A DNA stretch of 64,000 nt from Tubiluchus corallicola (GCA_030141605.1 JAQGDQ010002404.1:4723-68722), one strand, 5' to 3'. Shown: positions 48,130 through 57,302, numbered from the stretch's first letter. A program made the numbers and translations. The notes: a model not told the origin generated them from the letters alone.

Positions 48130-48159
48130 CAAAGATATAAATACTGGTATTTTTGCAAA
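48130..48159 (-). promoter_or_regulatory. polA promoter
   Basis: On the minus strand TTTG (48156-48159), an 18-nt spacer and TATCTTTG (48130-48137) fit the consensus, giving a leader of about 58 nt before ATG 48065. A second -7-like box, TATTTTTG on the plus strand (48148-48155), overlaps it and could start transcription the other way. Confidence 0.65.
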
Positions 48160-48761
48160 ACTTATCTTTTTACTAAACTAATGTTATTCGTCAAAATCCT
48201 CATTTAGGTCACTACTGAAAGAGGTCAAAGGTGTTTTTCAACGTTGCCCGGTTTAATATGCCTGGGATGGGGCTCTTATTTTTAAAGAGTAATAGAGTCA
48301 GGGTTTTAGTAATTGATCCCCATTCAGGTTATTTAGTGATAGGTATGATCTTTTTCCTAATGTTTCTCGTAGGATGGAGCGTGCATAATGAAAGTTTTAT
48401 CTATATTTTAGTGTGAGCATTTGTTGCAAGCAGTTTCTACATGAGTAAGAGCATGAGTGGTAACTATCGATGTAGAGCTCAGTTTTGAGCTGCTTGGAGT
48501 GTTATGGTTTTATTCTTACTTATAATTATTTAGCAAGGACATGTCAATACACTGTTGAGTGGATATACCGGGGATAGCTTTTGCATATGTAATACTTAAT
48601 GCTAATTAGGGGTCTTTTTCACACTGAATTGCCTTGTTTGATTGCACAGTTTTTAATAGTTTCAAAATTTTGCTTAAGTTCGTTCTGACAGGTTTTCTGT
48701 TTTTATTTATGGTTTTAAGAGTCATATAAAAATATAGTAGTATATAACTCATCTTATTATT
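48160..48761. other. Intergenic region of about 600 bp before the permease genes
   Basis: I see no conserved gene here. A 61-codon frame from GTG 48231 encodes a peptide with one likely membrane helix (YLVIGMIFFLMFLVGWSV), with a modest purine-rich stretch ahead of it, but nothing else supports it. No strong hairpin is visible. Confidence 0.4.
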
Positions 48762-49934
48762 GTGCCGATATTTAAGTTAGCACTTAGAAACCTTTTAGGG
48801 GCGGGGCTCAGAGTATGGCTCAACGCTTTTGTTCTCTCTTTGTCATATGTTTTGATTATATGGCATCAGGGTATTATAGATGGCTGGGATATGCAGGCTA
48901 AGCGTGATATGATTGCGTGGGAGGTTGGCGGAGGTCAGTTTTGGCATCCCGATTACGATCCTTATGATCCATTTACACTTGAAAGCTGTCATGCGCCTAT
49001 TCCGGAAGAGTTACAGCAGGTGGTGGATAGCGGAGCTGTTGTGCCTATTGTTATTTCACAAGGCACATTATATCCTGCGGGTAGGATGCAGTCGGTAATA
49101 TTAAAGGGTATTCCTCCGGAGCAGACCGTTTTGGAGCTTCCGACTTCAGTTCTGAAGGGTGGTGGTTTTTTAGCTTCAGCGCTGATAGGCAAGAGGATGG
49201 CTAAAAGCTGTGAGCTTGATAAGGGAGATATAGTTCTTGTTAGGTGGCGTGACTCTAATGGCACATTTGATGCGACTGAGATAGTGATTGCAGATGTGTT
49301 TGACACCAATGTTCCTGCTGTAGATATGGGTGTTGTGTGGCTCTCTTTGGAAGGGTTGCAAGGCATGCTGCAGCTGCCTGGTGAAGCTACCATGCTTGTA
49401 GTGTCTTCCGAATATCGGGAGTTGTCGGATATGGGAGGTTGGAGTTATAAGTCGGTGGATGAGCTTACTGTTGATCTTACCCGGGTTATAAAATCGAAGT
49501 CGATTGGCGGTTCGGTGCTTTATGTGGTTCTTATGGCGTTAGCTATGCTTGCTGTGTTTGACACACAGGTTTTATCGGTCTTCAGGCGGCAGAAAGAGAT
49601 TGGGCTGTTCATGGCTTTAGGAATGACCCGGCGAGGTGTTGTGTGGCTTTTTACTCTTGAGGGAGCTATGAACTCTTTGTTTGCGCTATTTATGGCTGCA
49701 GTTTACGGATTACCACTGTTCTATTACACTTCTGCAAAAGGCTATTCAATGCCTGCTGGTAGTGATGAGTATGGCTTGGCTATTGCGGAAATTATATATC
49801 CCGAGTATGGTTTGGGTCTAGTGCTGGGTACTATTGCTTTTATAGTGATAGCAACAACAGTTGTAAGCTATCTGCCATCCGGGAAGATATCGAACATGAA
49901 CCCGACTGATGCAATAAGAGGAAGGCTACAATGA
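48762..49934 (+). CDS. ABC transporter permease, FtsX/LolC-like (first)
   Basis: The 390-residue protein has the MacB/LolCE layout: one N-terminal membrane segment (residues about 12-33), a periplasmic domain, and three C-terminal segments (SVLYVVLMALAMLAVFDTQVL, GVVWLFTLEGAMNSLFALFMAAVYG and YGLGLVLGTIAFIVIATTVVSYL) ending in the FtsX motif ISNMNPTDAIRGR. The start is GTG 48762. Its stop overlaps the next permease start by four bases (ATGA), so the two are translationally coupled. Such pairs move lipids or lipoproteins out of the inner membrane, powered by an ATPase that is not encoded here. Confidence 0.88.
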   Translation: MPIFKLALRNLLGAGLRVWLNAFVLSLSYVLIIWHQGIIDGWDMQAKRDMIAWEVGGGQFWHPDYDPYDPFTLESCHAPIPEELQQVVDSGAVVPIVISQGTLYPAGRMQSVILKGIPPEQTVLELPTSVLKGGGFLASALIGKRMAKSCELDKGDIVLVRWRDSNGTFDATEIVIADVFDTNVPAVDMGVVWLSLEGLQGMLQLPGEATMLVVSSEYRELSDMGGWSYKSVDELTVDLTRVIKSKSIGGSVLYVVLMALAMLAVFDTQVLSVFRRQKEIGLFMALGMTRRGVVWLFTLEGAMNSLFALFMAAVYGLPLFYYTSAKGYSMPAGSDEYGLAIAEIIYPEYGLGLVLGTIAFIVIATTVVSYLPSGKISNMNPTDAIRGRLQ

Positions 49935-51208
49935 TACTATTTTTGTATAGAGGATTGTTCCGGGATAAGCAGCGCAGTAAGTTGCCTGTGATAATTGTTA
50001 GCCTGGGAGTTATGCTGACCGTTCTTCTGTCGTGTTGGGTTGAGGGTGTGGTGAGCAACGGTATAGATATGAATGCGCGTTTTAGCACTGGGCATGTTAA
50101 AGTGATGTCCGGGCCATATGCCGATCATGAAGAGCAGGTACCTAATGATCTTGCACTGATGGATGTTTCCGGGTTGGTAGATGAGTTGAAGGAGATCTAT
50201 CCTGATATGCACTGGGTGGAGCGGATCCGCCTTGGCGGGTTGCTGGATGTTCCTGATGAGCTAGGGGAGACAAAGTCACAAGGCCCGGTTAGCGGTATTG
50301 CTATAGATCTTTTTAATGATAATCAGGGGGAGCTTGAGCGCCTGAACATATCCCGTTCGCTTGTGAAAGGTGGGCGTATACCTGAGTTGCCGGGAGAGGT
50401 TCTTTTAAGTGATAGTTTTGCTGTGAAGATGGGGGTATCTCCCGGTGATAATATAACAATAATAAGCTCTACTATGCATGGTGGTATGGCGTTTTATAAT
50501 TTGACGCTAGTCGGAACTGTGAATTTTGGTTCTGCTTACCTTGACAGGGGTACCATAATAGTTGATATTTCTGATGCAAGGCTTATACTTGACATGCATG
50601 ATGCAGCGGGTGAGATACTGGGGTACTTTGATGATGGTTATTATAATGATAAGCTTGCCGTAGCTATTTCCAGTACTTTTAACAAGAGGCATGCAGGGTC
50701 TGATGATGAGTTTGCTCCGGTTATGGTTGCGCTAAGTGGTAGGCAGTATTTGGGGCAGATGCTTTCAATGGCAAAAAATATGGGAGCTATTGTTTCTACC
50801 GTGTTTATTGTAATAATGTCAATAGTCCTTTGGAATGCTGGGATTCTTGGGGGATTGCGCCGCTATGGTGAGTTTGGGCTTCGGCTGGCTGTAGGCGAGG
50901 GTAGAGGGCATATTTATGGATCCCTGGTTGGGGAGTCTGTTATTGTAGGTGTTACAGGCTCTATTTTGGGTACGTTTGCAGGTTTGTTATTGGCTTGGTG
51001 GCTACAGAGCTACGGGATTGATTTTTCCAAAGTAATGAAGAATGTAAGTATGATGATACCGACGGTTTACAGGGCACGCATAACCCCGGAGGCTTTTTAT
51101 ATAGGGCTTGTGCCGGGCATGCTTTCAACCGTAATGGGGGCAATGCTTTCCGGGATAGGGATATACAGGCGCGGGACGGCAGGTTTGTTTAAAGAGCTTG
51201 AGAATTAA
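49931..51208 (+). CDS. ABC transporter permease, FtsX/LolE-like (second)
   Basis: The 425-residue protein has the same layout as its upstream partner: an N-terminal segment (KLPVIIVSLGVMLTVLLSCW), a periplasmic domain (residues about 50-280), and three C-terminal segments (AIVSTVFIVIMSIVLWNAGIL, VIVGVTGSILGTFAGLLLAWW and PGMLSTVMGAMLSGIGIY). The loop EFGLRLAVGEGRGHIYGSLVGE is the usual FtsX-domain coupling helix. It probably forms a heterodimer with the first permease. The LolA-like gene follows after 168 bp. Confidence 0.88.
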   Translation: MILFLYRGLFRDKQRSKLPVIIVSLGVMLTVLLSCWVEGVVSNGIDMNARFSTGHVKVMSGPYADHEEQVPNDLALMDVSGLVDELKEIYPDMHWVERIRLGGLLDVPDELGETKSQGPVSGIAIDLFNDNQGELERLNISRSLVKGGRIPELPGEVLLSDSFAVKMGVSPGDNITIISSTMHGGMAFYNLTLVGTVNFGSAYLDRGTIIVDISDARLILDMHDAAGEILGYFDDGYYNDKLAVAISSTFNKRHAGSDDEFAPVMVALSGRQYLGQMLSMAKNMGAIVSTVFIVIMSIVLWNAGILGGLRRYGEFGLRLAVGEGRGHIYGSLVGESVIVGVTGSILGTFAGLLLAWWLQSYGIDFSKVMKNVSMMIPTVYRARITPEAFYIGLVPGMLSTVMGAMLSGIGIYRRGTAGLFKELEN

Positions 51209-51376
51209 GCTATGAGGCTGTTTTTTGTAGTGTAAAGTGTGGTTCAGTCTGAAGGGTAACAGTGTAAGAGTCGCAATTTACAGAGGCAAGTGAGTATTTT
51301 TGACGGAAGTGTAAAAGAGATGAGTTTTGCAAGGTCGAGGTCAGGTGTATAGGTAGTGTAAAAGTTAAGAGCAGAT

Positions 51377-52114
51377 ATGGTAAGAAAATTGATAGTGGTT
51401 TTTATGATGTTGCCTCTTTTTGCTTTGGGCGGGTATCCTGAAGGGAAAGATGTTTTGGCGCGTATTGATAAAAATATGACTTCGACGAATAGCGTTATTG
51501 TGGCAAAAATGATTGTCCATGGAAGGCGTTTAAGTCGTACTATGGAGTTTAAAACCTGGTCGGAAGGGGAGGATAATGGGTTTACCGAGTATTTTTCTCC
51601 CGCAAGGGAGAAGGGCACAAAGATGCTTAAGCAGGGAGATAGGTTGTGGATTTACTCTCCTTCGACGGACCGTATTATTCAAATATCAGGTCATATGTTG
51701 CGTCAGTCTGTTATGGGTTCTGACTTGTCGTATGAAGATATGATGGAAGAGCAGGAGTTGGCACTTCATTATGATGCTGTTGTTGTTGGAGAGGAGCAGA
51801 TAGAGGGGAGGGACTGTCTGATAGTTAACCTTACTGCCAAGAGGGAAGGCGTTGCATATTACAAGCGTAAGTTGTGGGTAGATAGTGAGCGGTTTGTGCC
51901 GGTGAAAGAGGAGCTTTTTGCTAAAAGTGGTAAGCTTTTAAAGAGAACAGAGATGTTTGATATTACCAATATTGATGGGAGATGGTATCCTAAAAGACTT
52001 ATTTTTAAGGATATGCTAAAGCAGGGAAAGGGGACAGAGTTTATTATTGATAAAATAGAGTTTAATGTTGATATTCCTGGGTATATTTTTAACAAAGCTT
52101 CTTTAAAAAAGTAG
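51377..52114 (+). CDS. Outer membrane lipoprotein-sorting (LolA-like) protein
   Basis: The 245-residue exported protein (signal peptide about 1-18, LPLFALGG) has the LolA-like half-barrel fold: NSVIVAKMIVHGRRLSRTMEFKTW, then FTEYFSPAREKGTKMLKQGDRLWIYSP, and SDLSYEDMMEE, which is the pattern of the outer membrane lipoprotein-sorting family that travels with FtsX-type permeases. It would carry a lipid or lipoprotein across the periplasm from the two upstream permeases. The 18-bp minisatellite begins at its stop codon, so changes in repeat number do not alter the protein. Confidence 0.87.
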   Translation: MVRKLIVVFMMLPLFALGGYPEGKDVLARIDKNMTSTNSVIVAKMIVHGRRLSRTMEFKTWSEGEDNGFTEYFSPAREKGTKMLKQGDRLWIYSPSTDRIIQISGHMLRQSVMGSDLSYEDMMEEQELALHYDAVVVGEEQIEGRDCLIVNLTAKREGVAYYKRKLWVDSERFVPVKEELFAKSGKLLKRTEMFDITNIDGRWYPKRLIFKDMLKQGKGTEFIIDKIEFNVDIPGYIFNKASLKK

Positions 52115-52218
52115 GTGTTATGGTAAAAGTAGGTGTTATGGTAAAAGTAGGTGTTATGGTAAAAGTAGGTGTTATGGTAAAAGTAGGTGTTATGGTAAAA
52201 GTAGGTGTTATGGTAATA
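52111..52218 (+). repeat. 18-bp minisatellite, six units
   Basis: The unit GTAGGTGTTATGGTAAAA occurs five times perfectly and a sixth time with one change (A to T). The first unit overlaps the stop codon of the LolA-like gene. Because 18 is a multiple of 3, one frame stays open: ATG 52120 to TAG 52224 would give 34 residues made of repeated MVKVGV. Each ATG follows a GTAGGTGTT sequence that only weakly resembles a ribosome-binding site. Confidence 0.95.
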
Positions 52219-52246
52219 GTGTAGTGCTTTTAACTTGCCTATAGAT

Positions 52247-52276
52247 TTTCATTTTATTTAAATAGTGTTAGCTTTG
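52247..52276 (+). promoter_or_regulatory. Probable promoter of the coiled-coil/zapA genes
   Basis: TTTC (52247-52250), an 18-nt spacer and TAGCTTTG (52269-52276) fit the consensus closely. ATG 52294 follows after 17 nt, so the leader is very short. Confidence 0.55.
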
Positions 52277-52293
52277 TAAATAAATCTGTGATT

Positions 52294-52584
52294 ATGACAG
52301 AACGAGAGCTTGCTTTATTGACTGAATTTAGGGAGAATATTAGGAGGCTGATTGGGTTGTGTGATCGGATAAAGATGGAGAATAGCCGACTGATAGAAAA
52401 GAATGTGGGACTGCAGGAGCAGATAGATCTTCTTAGCCAAAAGGGGGCGGCTCTTGATAAAAAGAATGAGGAGATGGAGTTTGCAAAGTCGTTGCTGGGA
52501 CTTGAAGATCCTAGTAATGCCAAAGCTAAAATAAGTAAAATTGTACGGGAGATTGATAGTTGTATTGCCTTAATGAGTGATTGA
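52294..52584 (+). CDS. Small coiled-coil protein upstream of zapA
   Basis: The 96-residue cytoplasmic protein (MTERELALLTEFRENIRRLI) is nearly all helix with a heptad pattern through residues 15-70 (ENSRLIEKNVGLQEQIDLLS, LDKKNEEMEFAKSLLG). I do not recognise a named family, but a small coiled-coil gene before zapA is usual in this phylum, and a division or Z-ring role like that of ZapB is a reasonable guess, not shown. ATG 52294 is preferred over GTG 52288. zapA follows after 13 bp. Confidence 0.75.
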   Translation: MTERELALLTEFRENIRRLIGLCDRIKMENSRLIEKNVGLQEQIDLLSQKGAALDKKNEEMEFAKSLLGLEDPSNAKAKISKIVREIDSCIALMSD

Positions 52585-52597
52585 GTAGTTTATAGAG

Positions 52598-52885
52598 ATG
52601 GAAGATAAACTTTTAGTAAAGATTATTATAGCTGATCGTTCCTACCCACTGCGTGTAAGTAGGGATGAAGAGGAGAAGATAAGGAAGGCTGCGAAAGTTA
52701 TTAATGATAAGGTGTTGCAGTACAAGGAGCGTTACCCAAGTAAGAATAGCCAGGACTGTTTGGCTATGTGTGCATTACATATTGTAATACAGAAGCTTGA
52801 CGTTGATGTCAGAAACGATATATTGCCTTTGATGGAAGAGGTTGAAGAGATGAATGACCTGCTTGCGGGGTATCTTGAGGAATAG
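52598..52885 (+). CDS. zapA: Cell division protein ZapA
   Basis: ZapA bundles FtsZ filaments at the division site. The 95-residue protein has the typical beta-strand start (LLVKIIIADRSYPLRVSRDEEE), the conserved helix (KIRKAAKVINDKVLQY) and a long C-terminal coiled coil (LAMCALHIVIQKLDVDVRND). Length is normal for the family. It is in one operon with the coiled-coil gene upstream, and the possible small RNA and rny lie downstream. Confidence 0.92.
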   Translation: MEDKLLVKIIIADRSYPLRVSRDEEEKIRKAAKVINDKVLQYKERYPSKNSQDCLAMCALHIVIQKLDVDVRNDILPLMEEVEEMNDLLAGYLEE

Positions 52886-52900
52886 ATAGTCTGTAGCAGT

Positions 52901-52994
52901 ATAACACCCGTAGGTGATATTTGCCCGCATTTTACTTTTTAAAGCGAGTTGTAAAAATACAGTGCTTTGAAGTGTTGAGATAGCGGGTTTTTTT
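52901..52994 (+). ncRNA. Candidate structured RNA between zapA and rny (possibly 6S-like)
   Basis: The sequence folds with a CACC/GGTG hairpin (52905-52916), an outer stem CCCGC (52924-52928) with GCGGG (52983-52987), an inner stem ATTTTAC (52929-52935) with GTAAAA (52951-52956), and a run of seven T residues from 52988, like an intrinsic terminator. A competing pairing AACAC (52903-52907) with GTGTT (52972-52976) is possible. A place between zapA and rny and a length near 100 nt would fit a short Bacteroidota 6S-type RNA, but I have not verified family membership. Confidence 0.3.
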
Positions 52995-53028
52995 GTATGT
53001 AAAACATAAAATTAAATTAAAATTAGAT

Positions 53029-54582
53029 ATGTCAATAACAGGGTTTATAGTTGTTGCTTTTATAGTTGGAGTTCTTGCTTCCTATTTTATATGGAATTTT
53101 GCTTTAAGAAGGAAGAAGAGCAGGCTGTTGAATGAGGCGGAGGTTCATTCCGAGATGCTGAGAGAGAAGAGGATTCTTCAGGCAAAAGAGAAGTTTATCC
53201 AGTTGAAAGCAAAGCATGAGAAGTATATAAATGAAAAGCGGGTAGGTGTTTCCGAGGCGGAGAACAGGTTGAAGCAGAAAGAGGCATCTTTTATCCAGCG
53301 CAGGGATGAGTTTCAGAAAAGGGTAAAAGATTTTGAGATTTCCAAAAAGGAGGTTGAGTCTGTACGTCAAAACTTTAATAACCAACTGAAGGCTGTTGAG
53401 TTAAAGAGAGAGGAGCTTGCCAAAATGCATAAGCGGCAGGTAGACCAGTTGGAGCAGATATCGGAGCTTTCTGCTGAAGAGGCTAAAAAGCAGCTTGTTG
53501 AGTCTTTAAAAGGGGAGGCTAAGAGTGAGGCTATGTCTTATGTTCAAGAGGTAATGGATGATGCCAAGATGACTGCGAACAAGGAGGCTAAGAAGGTTAT
53601 AATCAAGTCCATACAGAGGGTGGCAACAGAGACGGCTATAGAGAATGCTGTTACTATTTTCCATATCGATAATGATGAGATAAAGGGGCGAATTATAGGG
53701 CGTGAAGGGCGTAATATACGGGCTCTAGAAGCAGCTACAGGTGTAGAGATAGTGGTAGATGACACTCCTGAGGCTATAGTGCTGTCTGCCTTTGATCCAG
53801 TTCGCCGTGAGGTTGCACGTCTTGCGTTGCACAGGCTTGTAACAGATGGGAGGATCCACCCTGCCCGTATCGAAGAGGTTGTGAATAAGATAAAGACCCA
53901 GATTGAGGAGGAGGTTGTAGAGGCGGGTAAAAGAACTTGTATTGATTTGGGTATACACGGTATGCATCCTGAGTTGATAAGGCTAACAGGCAAGATGAAG
54001 TATCGTTCGTCGTATGGACAAAACCTGCTTCAGCATTCGCGAGAGACAGCTAATTTGTGTGCAATAATGGCAGTGGAGCTTGGGCTGAACCCTAAGCGCG
54101 CAAAGCGGGCAGGCCTGCTTCATGATATAGGTAAGGTGCCTGATGATGAGCCGGAACTGCCTCACTCAATATTGGGTATGAATCTTGCGGAGAAGTATAA
54201 GGAGAAGCCGGATATTTGCAATGCCATTGGTTCTCATCATGATGAGGTTGAGATGACCAGTCTGCTTGCACCAATAGTACAGGCTTGTGATGCTATATCT
54301 GGTGCCCGGCCGGGTGCCCGCCGGGAGGCTGTGGAGTCGTATATAAAGAGGTTAAAGGATCTTGAGGCGATGGCACTATCTTATCCCGGTGTGGTGAAAA
54401 CATATGCTATTCAGGCAGGGCGCGAGCTACGTGTGATCGTGGGAAGCGATAAGCTTACTGATAATGAGACGGAGCAGTTGTCGTACGATATAGCTAAAAA
54501 GATACAGGATGAGATGACTTATCCCGGGCAGGTAAAAGTTACCGTTATAAGGGAGACCCGTGCTGTGAATTATGCTAAATAG
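53029..54582 (+). CDS. rny: Ribonuclease Y
   Basis: RNase Y is a membrane-bound endoribonuclease that starts mRNA decay. The 517-residue protein has an N-terminal membrane segment (residues about 3-24, [18 protein letters not shown]), a long coiled coil (about 30-190), a KH RNA-binding domain ([20 protein letters not shown]) and an HD domain with HDIGK ([14 protein letters not shown]) and the first ligand in [14 protein letters not shown] 53029 ([11 protein letters not shown]) is preferred over an upstream TTG at 52995 because it gives a normal N-terminus and avoids the terminator-like sequence. Length is typical. Confidence 0.96.
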   Translation: MSITGFIVVAFIVGVLASYFIWNFALRRKKSRLLNEAEVHSEMLREKRILQAKEKFIQLKAKHEKYINEKRVGVSEAENRLKQKEASFIQRRDEFQKRVKDFEISKKEVESVRQNFNNQLKAVELKREELAKMHKRQVDQLEQISELSAEEAKKQLVESLKGEAKSEAMSYVQEVMDDAKMTANKEAKKVIIKSIQRVATETAIENAVTIFHIDNDEIKGRIIGREGRNIRALEAATGVEIVVDDTPEAIVLSAFDPVRREVARLALHRLVTDGRIHPARIEEVVNKIKTQIEEEVVEAGKRTCIDLGIHGMHPELIRLTGKMKYRSSYGQNLLQHSRETANLCAIMAVELGLNPKRAKRAGLLHDIGKVPDDEPELPHSILGMNLAEKYKEKPDICNAIGSHHDEVEMTSLLAPIVQACDAISGARPGARREAVESYIKRLKDLEAMALSYPGVVKTYAIQAGRELRVIVGSDKLTDNETEQLSYDIAKKIQDEMTYPGQVKVTVIRETRAVNYAK

Positions 54583-54695
54583 GTATAGCTATTTTTTGTT
54601 GAAGTATTTTTTAAATTCTAATTATATTTTGCACTTGTAAGAGTTGCGATATCAAGTATTATTCTTGCCACATAGTGATATAAAAAGTTAAAGAA

Positions 54696-55253
54696 ATGAG
54701 AAGGGCGTTATTGACATTTTTGATTCTATCGTGTTTTGCTGTTGGAGCCATATCACAAGAATCACAGGAAAAGAATTTTACCGGTAGATTATCGGTGGGT
54801 GCTCAGTTGGGGCAGTATCAAAAGGATTTTGGGTTTGGGATGCATATAACAAGCCCATATTTTAAAGATTTAGTGGCTGTCAGAGCGAGAGGGAATTTTA
54901 TGTGGAATGAGTACCTCAGATATACGGGAGACACTGGAGATACTTATATAGCGACCCAGGGGTCGTATTCAAATGTGTCTATGGGTCTTCTTGCAGGCAG
55001 GAAGGTATCAGATTTTGCTCGCTTTTATGGAGAGGCTGGAGCTATTTTTCTGTTTCCGCCATGTGCGCTTTCGCCAGACAATTATAATGCCGGATTTTAC
55101 GGACTGCTCGGTTTCGAATTTTTTATAAGTAAGCGATCCGGCTGTTTTATCGATATAGGTGGTGTTAAAGGAGCAAGAGCGACTGAAGTGATATATGACC
55201 CGTTTTATTCAAACGGATTACTGGTACATGCGGGATACAGGTTTTATTTATAA
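54696..55253 (+). CDS. Small outer-membrane beta-barrel protein
   Basis: The 185-residue protein has a signal peptide (residues 1-20, FAVGAISQ) and eight or so amphipathic strands (for example GRLSVGAQLGQYQKDFGFGM, YSNVSMGLLAGRKVSDFARF, FYGLLGFEFFISK) ending in an aromatic terminal strand (VHAGYRFYL). It looks like an OmpA/OmpW-size barrel without a peptidoglycan domain. Function is unknown. Its 3' end overlaps that of the convergent nucleoside phosphorylase gene by 6 bp. Confidence 0.7.
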   Translation: MRRALLTFLILSCFAVGAISQESQEKNFTGRLSVGAQLGQYQKDFGFGMHITSPYFKDLVAVRARGNFMWNEYLRYTGDTGDTYIATQGSYSNVSMGLLAGRKVSDFARFYGEAGAIFLFPPCALSPDNYNAGFYGLLGFEFFISKRSGCFIDIGGVKGARATEVIYDPFYSNGLLVHAGYRFYL

Positions 55254-56138
55254 GCTGTTGTTTTGTTCTACAAGCCTGTTAAGTACTGTTTCTACTAGTT
55301 TTTCCACAATAGGGTGGTAGTTTTCGTTTGCTTCGCCCGAAGCTCTGTTGGCTATTATTGTGCACACGGTGAGGGCACGGTGTCCTAGTAAGCGGCTTAG
55401 GCCGTATATGCCAGAGCACTCCATTTCTAGGTTGGTTATTTTAAGCCCTTCATATCTAAATGTTTTTAGTTTGTTGTTTAGGTTTTTGTCTACAACTTTC
55501 AGGCGCAGTTCGCGTCCTTGTGGGCCATAAAACCCCGGAGCAGAGACAGTAATTACTGGAGCTATATCTTTTTTGCAAATTTTGTTGAAGAGGTGCCTGT
55601 CGGCATCGACCACATAAGGAGATGAGAGCATTTTATTCCACGCGGTATGGTTTTTGAAAGCCTTTTCAAGCTTTAAGTCTGATATGTTAATCCTTTCGGA
55701 ATAATAGTTGAGTAATCCGTCAAAGCCGATTGCTTTTTGTGACGCAATGTATGAGTTGAGTTCTGTATCCTCTTGCAGTGAGCCGGATGTCCCTATTCTT
55801 ACAACGTTTAGTGCTGTGTGTCTCTTTTTGGGGACCCTCTTTTTCAAATCAATATTTACAAGGGCATCCAACTCATTCATGACAATATCAATATTGTCTG
55901 TGCCTATACCTGTAGATAGTGCTGTTATTTTTGTGTTTTTATAGGTTCCTGTTGTGCTGAGGAACTCCCTGTTCCCGCCACTATAGCTTATAGTGTCAAA
56001 GTGGTTCGATATTACTTTTACACGAGCAGGATCTCCAACCAATATAACGTTTTCTGCAAGGTCTCTGGGTTTCATATGGAGATGAAAGATTGTTCCATCC
56101 CTGTTTATGATGAGTTCTGAAGGTTTTATTTTGTGCAT
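55248..56138 (-). CDS. Nucleoside phosphorylase (PNP/UDP family)
   Basis: Enzymes of this superfamily cleave nucleosides with phosphate for salvage. The 296-residue protein has VILVGDPARVKVISNHF (phosphate site), ITALSTGIGTDNIDIVMNEL, VVRIGTSGSLQ and the C-terminal NLEMECSGIYGLSRLLGHRA, where the ExECSG pattern binds the ribose. It resembles uridine phosphorylase of Bacteroidota, but purine activity cannot be excluded. It stands alone with an overlap of 6 bp with the small barrel gene at its 3' end. Confidence 0.85.
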   Translation of the reverse strand: MHKIKPSELIINRDGTIFHLHMKPRDLAENVILVGDPARVKVISNHFDTISYSGGNREFLSTTGTYKNTKITALSTGIGTDNIDIVMNELDALVNIDLKKRVPKKRHTALNVVRIGTSGSLQEDTELNSYIASQKAIGFDGLLNYYSERINISDLKLEKAFKNHTAWNKMLSSPYVVDADRHLFNKICKKDIAPVITVSAPGFYGPQGRELRLKVVDKNLNNKLKTFRYEGLKITNLEMECSGIYGLSRLLGHRALTVCTIIANRASGEANENYHPIVEKLVETVLNRLVEQNNSL

Positions 56139-56492
56139 ATACCGTTTTTCCCTCTTATAGTTTTACTTGAGTATATAAAATTATTTAAATTTCATTGTGT
56201 TGCAAGTCTTTGTTGTCCTGGCATGTGTTTTATAGGTTTTTTGGAGCTGGAGATTTTTGCTTATGAGGAGGAAAAACTTTGTGAGTGGCAGTAACTTGTT
56301 GATGCAATTAGGGGTTTTGAAGATATTTTATGATGAAAAAATAGCAGATAGGCAGGTTAAGCAGTATGGTATCTTTGTAAATACTCAGGTTTTTATGGTT
56401 TATATTTTAACAGATGTTTAACAGTTTTTTTATGGATAGGTTGAAAAAAATTAGCACCTTCGTGTGTTGTTAACAATTTAAAATAAGGAAAG
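56139..56492. other. Intergenic region before the prohibitin-like gene
   Basis: The 354-bp gap between divergent genes holds a TATCTTTG box at 56370-56377 on the plus strand, matching the -7 consensus but without a clear -33 box, about 115 nt before ATG 56493. A 52-codon frame at 56263-56421 lacks a ribosome-binding site and family likeness. Confidence 0.4.
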
Positions 56493-57302
56493 ATGAATTT
56501 AAAAAAGACTTATGTTATTGCTGCGGTGGCAGTATTATTTATCATAATATTTTTCGGAAGTAGTATGTTTTTCACTATTCACCCCGGAGAGAGGGCTGTT
56601 ATTTTTCGCAAGTTTTCTACCGGGCTGGATAAGGAGAGTGTATATACACCGGGGTTTCATATTATAGCACCGTGGAACACCCTTTACATGTATGATGTTA
56701 AAGAGCAAAAAGCGGAAGAGACACTTGATGTACTTGACAAGAGCGGGCTTTCTATAAGTGTGAATGTTTCTGTGCGCTTCAATCCTACATACAATAGGAT
56801 AGGATATTTGCATGAGGTTTTTGGGAAGGGGTATATCAATCGTCTTATAATACCTGAAGTGCGATCTACAGTAAGGCGGGTTGCGGGCCGCTATACGGCG
56901 GAGGAGATTTATTCTACTAAAAGGGCAGAAGTGGAGTTGGCTATAGAGTTAGAAACCAAGAGTGTACTGGAAAATAACAATATAGATATGAGAGCTATGC
57001 TTATTCGCTCTATCAACCTTCCTAATGAGATTAAGCAGGCTATTGAGAGCAAGCTGAAACAGGAGCAGGAAGCTTTGGCATACCAGTTTAGGCTTGACAA
57101 GGAGAAAAGTGAGGCAGAGAGAAAGCGTATTGAGGCTGAGGGTATAGCAAAATACAATAATATAATTAATGCGTCGCTTACAGAGAGAGTGTTGAAGCAG
57201 CGAGGTCTGGAAGCGACTTTGGAGCTGGCTTTGTCCGGTAATAGCAAGGTTGTTGTGATTGGTTCAGGTAAAGATGGCTTGCCTCTGATACTTGGCAACT
57301 AA
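56493..57302 (+). CDS. Prohibitin/SPFH-domain membrane protein
   Basis: Prohibitin-like proteins form ring scaffolds in the inner membrane and guard membrane proteases such as FtsH. The 269-residue protein has one N-terminal membrane segment (residues about 7-27), the SPFH domain (HPGERAVIFRKFSTGLDKES, TPGFHIIAPWNTLYMYDVKE, RSTVRRVAGRYTAEEIYSTK) and a C-terminal helix (SKLKQEQEALAYQFRLDKEK). It is distinct from FloA at 19956-20948, which has a different membrane hairpin. The DUF4293 gene follows after 77 bp in the same direction. Confidence 0.9.
   Translation: MNLKKTYVIAAVAVLFIIIFFGSSMFFTIHPGERAVIFRKFSTGLDKESVYTPGFHIIAPWNTLYMYDVKEQKAEETLDVLDKSGLSISVNVSVRFNPTYNRIGYLHEVFGKGYINRLIIPEVRSTVRRVAGRYTAEEIYSTKRAEVELAIELETKSVLENNNIDMRAMLIRSINLPNEIKQAIESKLKQEQEALAYQFRLDKEKSEAERKRIEAEGIAKYNNIINASLTERVLKQRGLEATLELALSGNSKVVVIGSGKDGLPLILGN

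Noticed and set aside
48231-48416. 61-codon frame with one possible membrane helix
   Set aside because: GTG start with only a weak ribosome-binding site; conservation cannot be judged here, so it is mentioned only in the gap entry.
55248-55253. 6-bp overlap of two convergent genes
   Set aside because: Short convergent overlaps are common and both reading frames are otherwise sound.
56263-56421. 52-codon frame before the prohibitin-like gene
   Set aside because: No ribosome-binding site and no recognisable sequence; it overlaps the likely promoter region.
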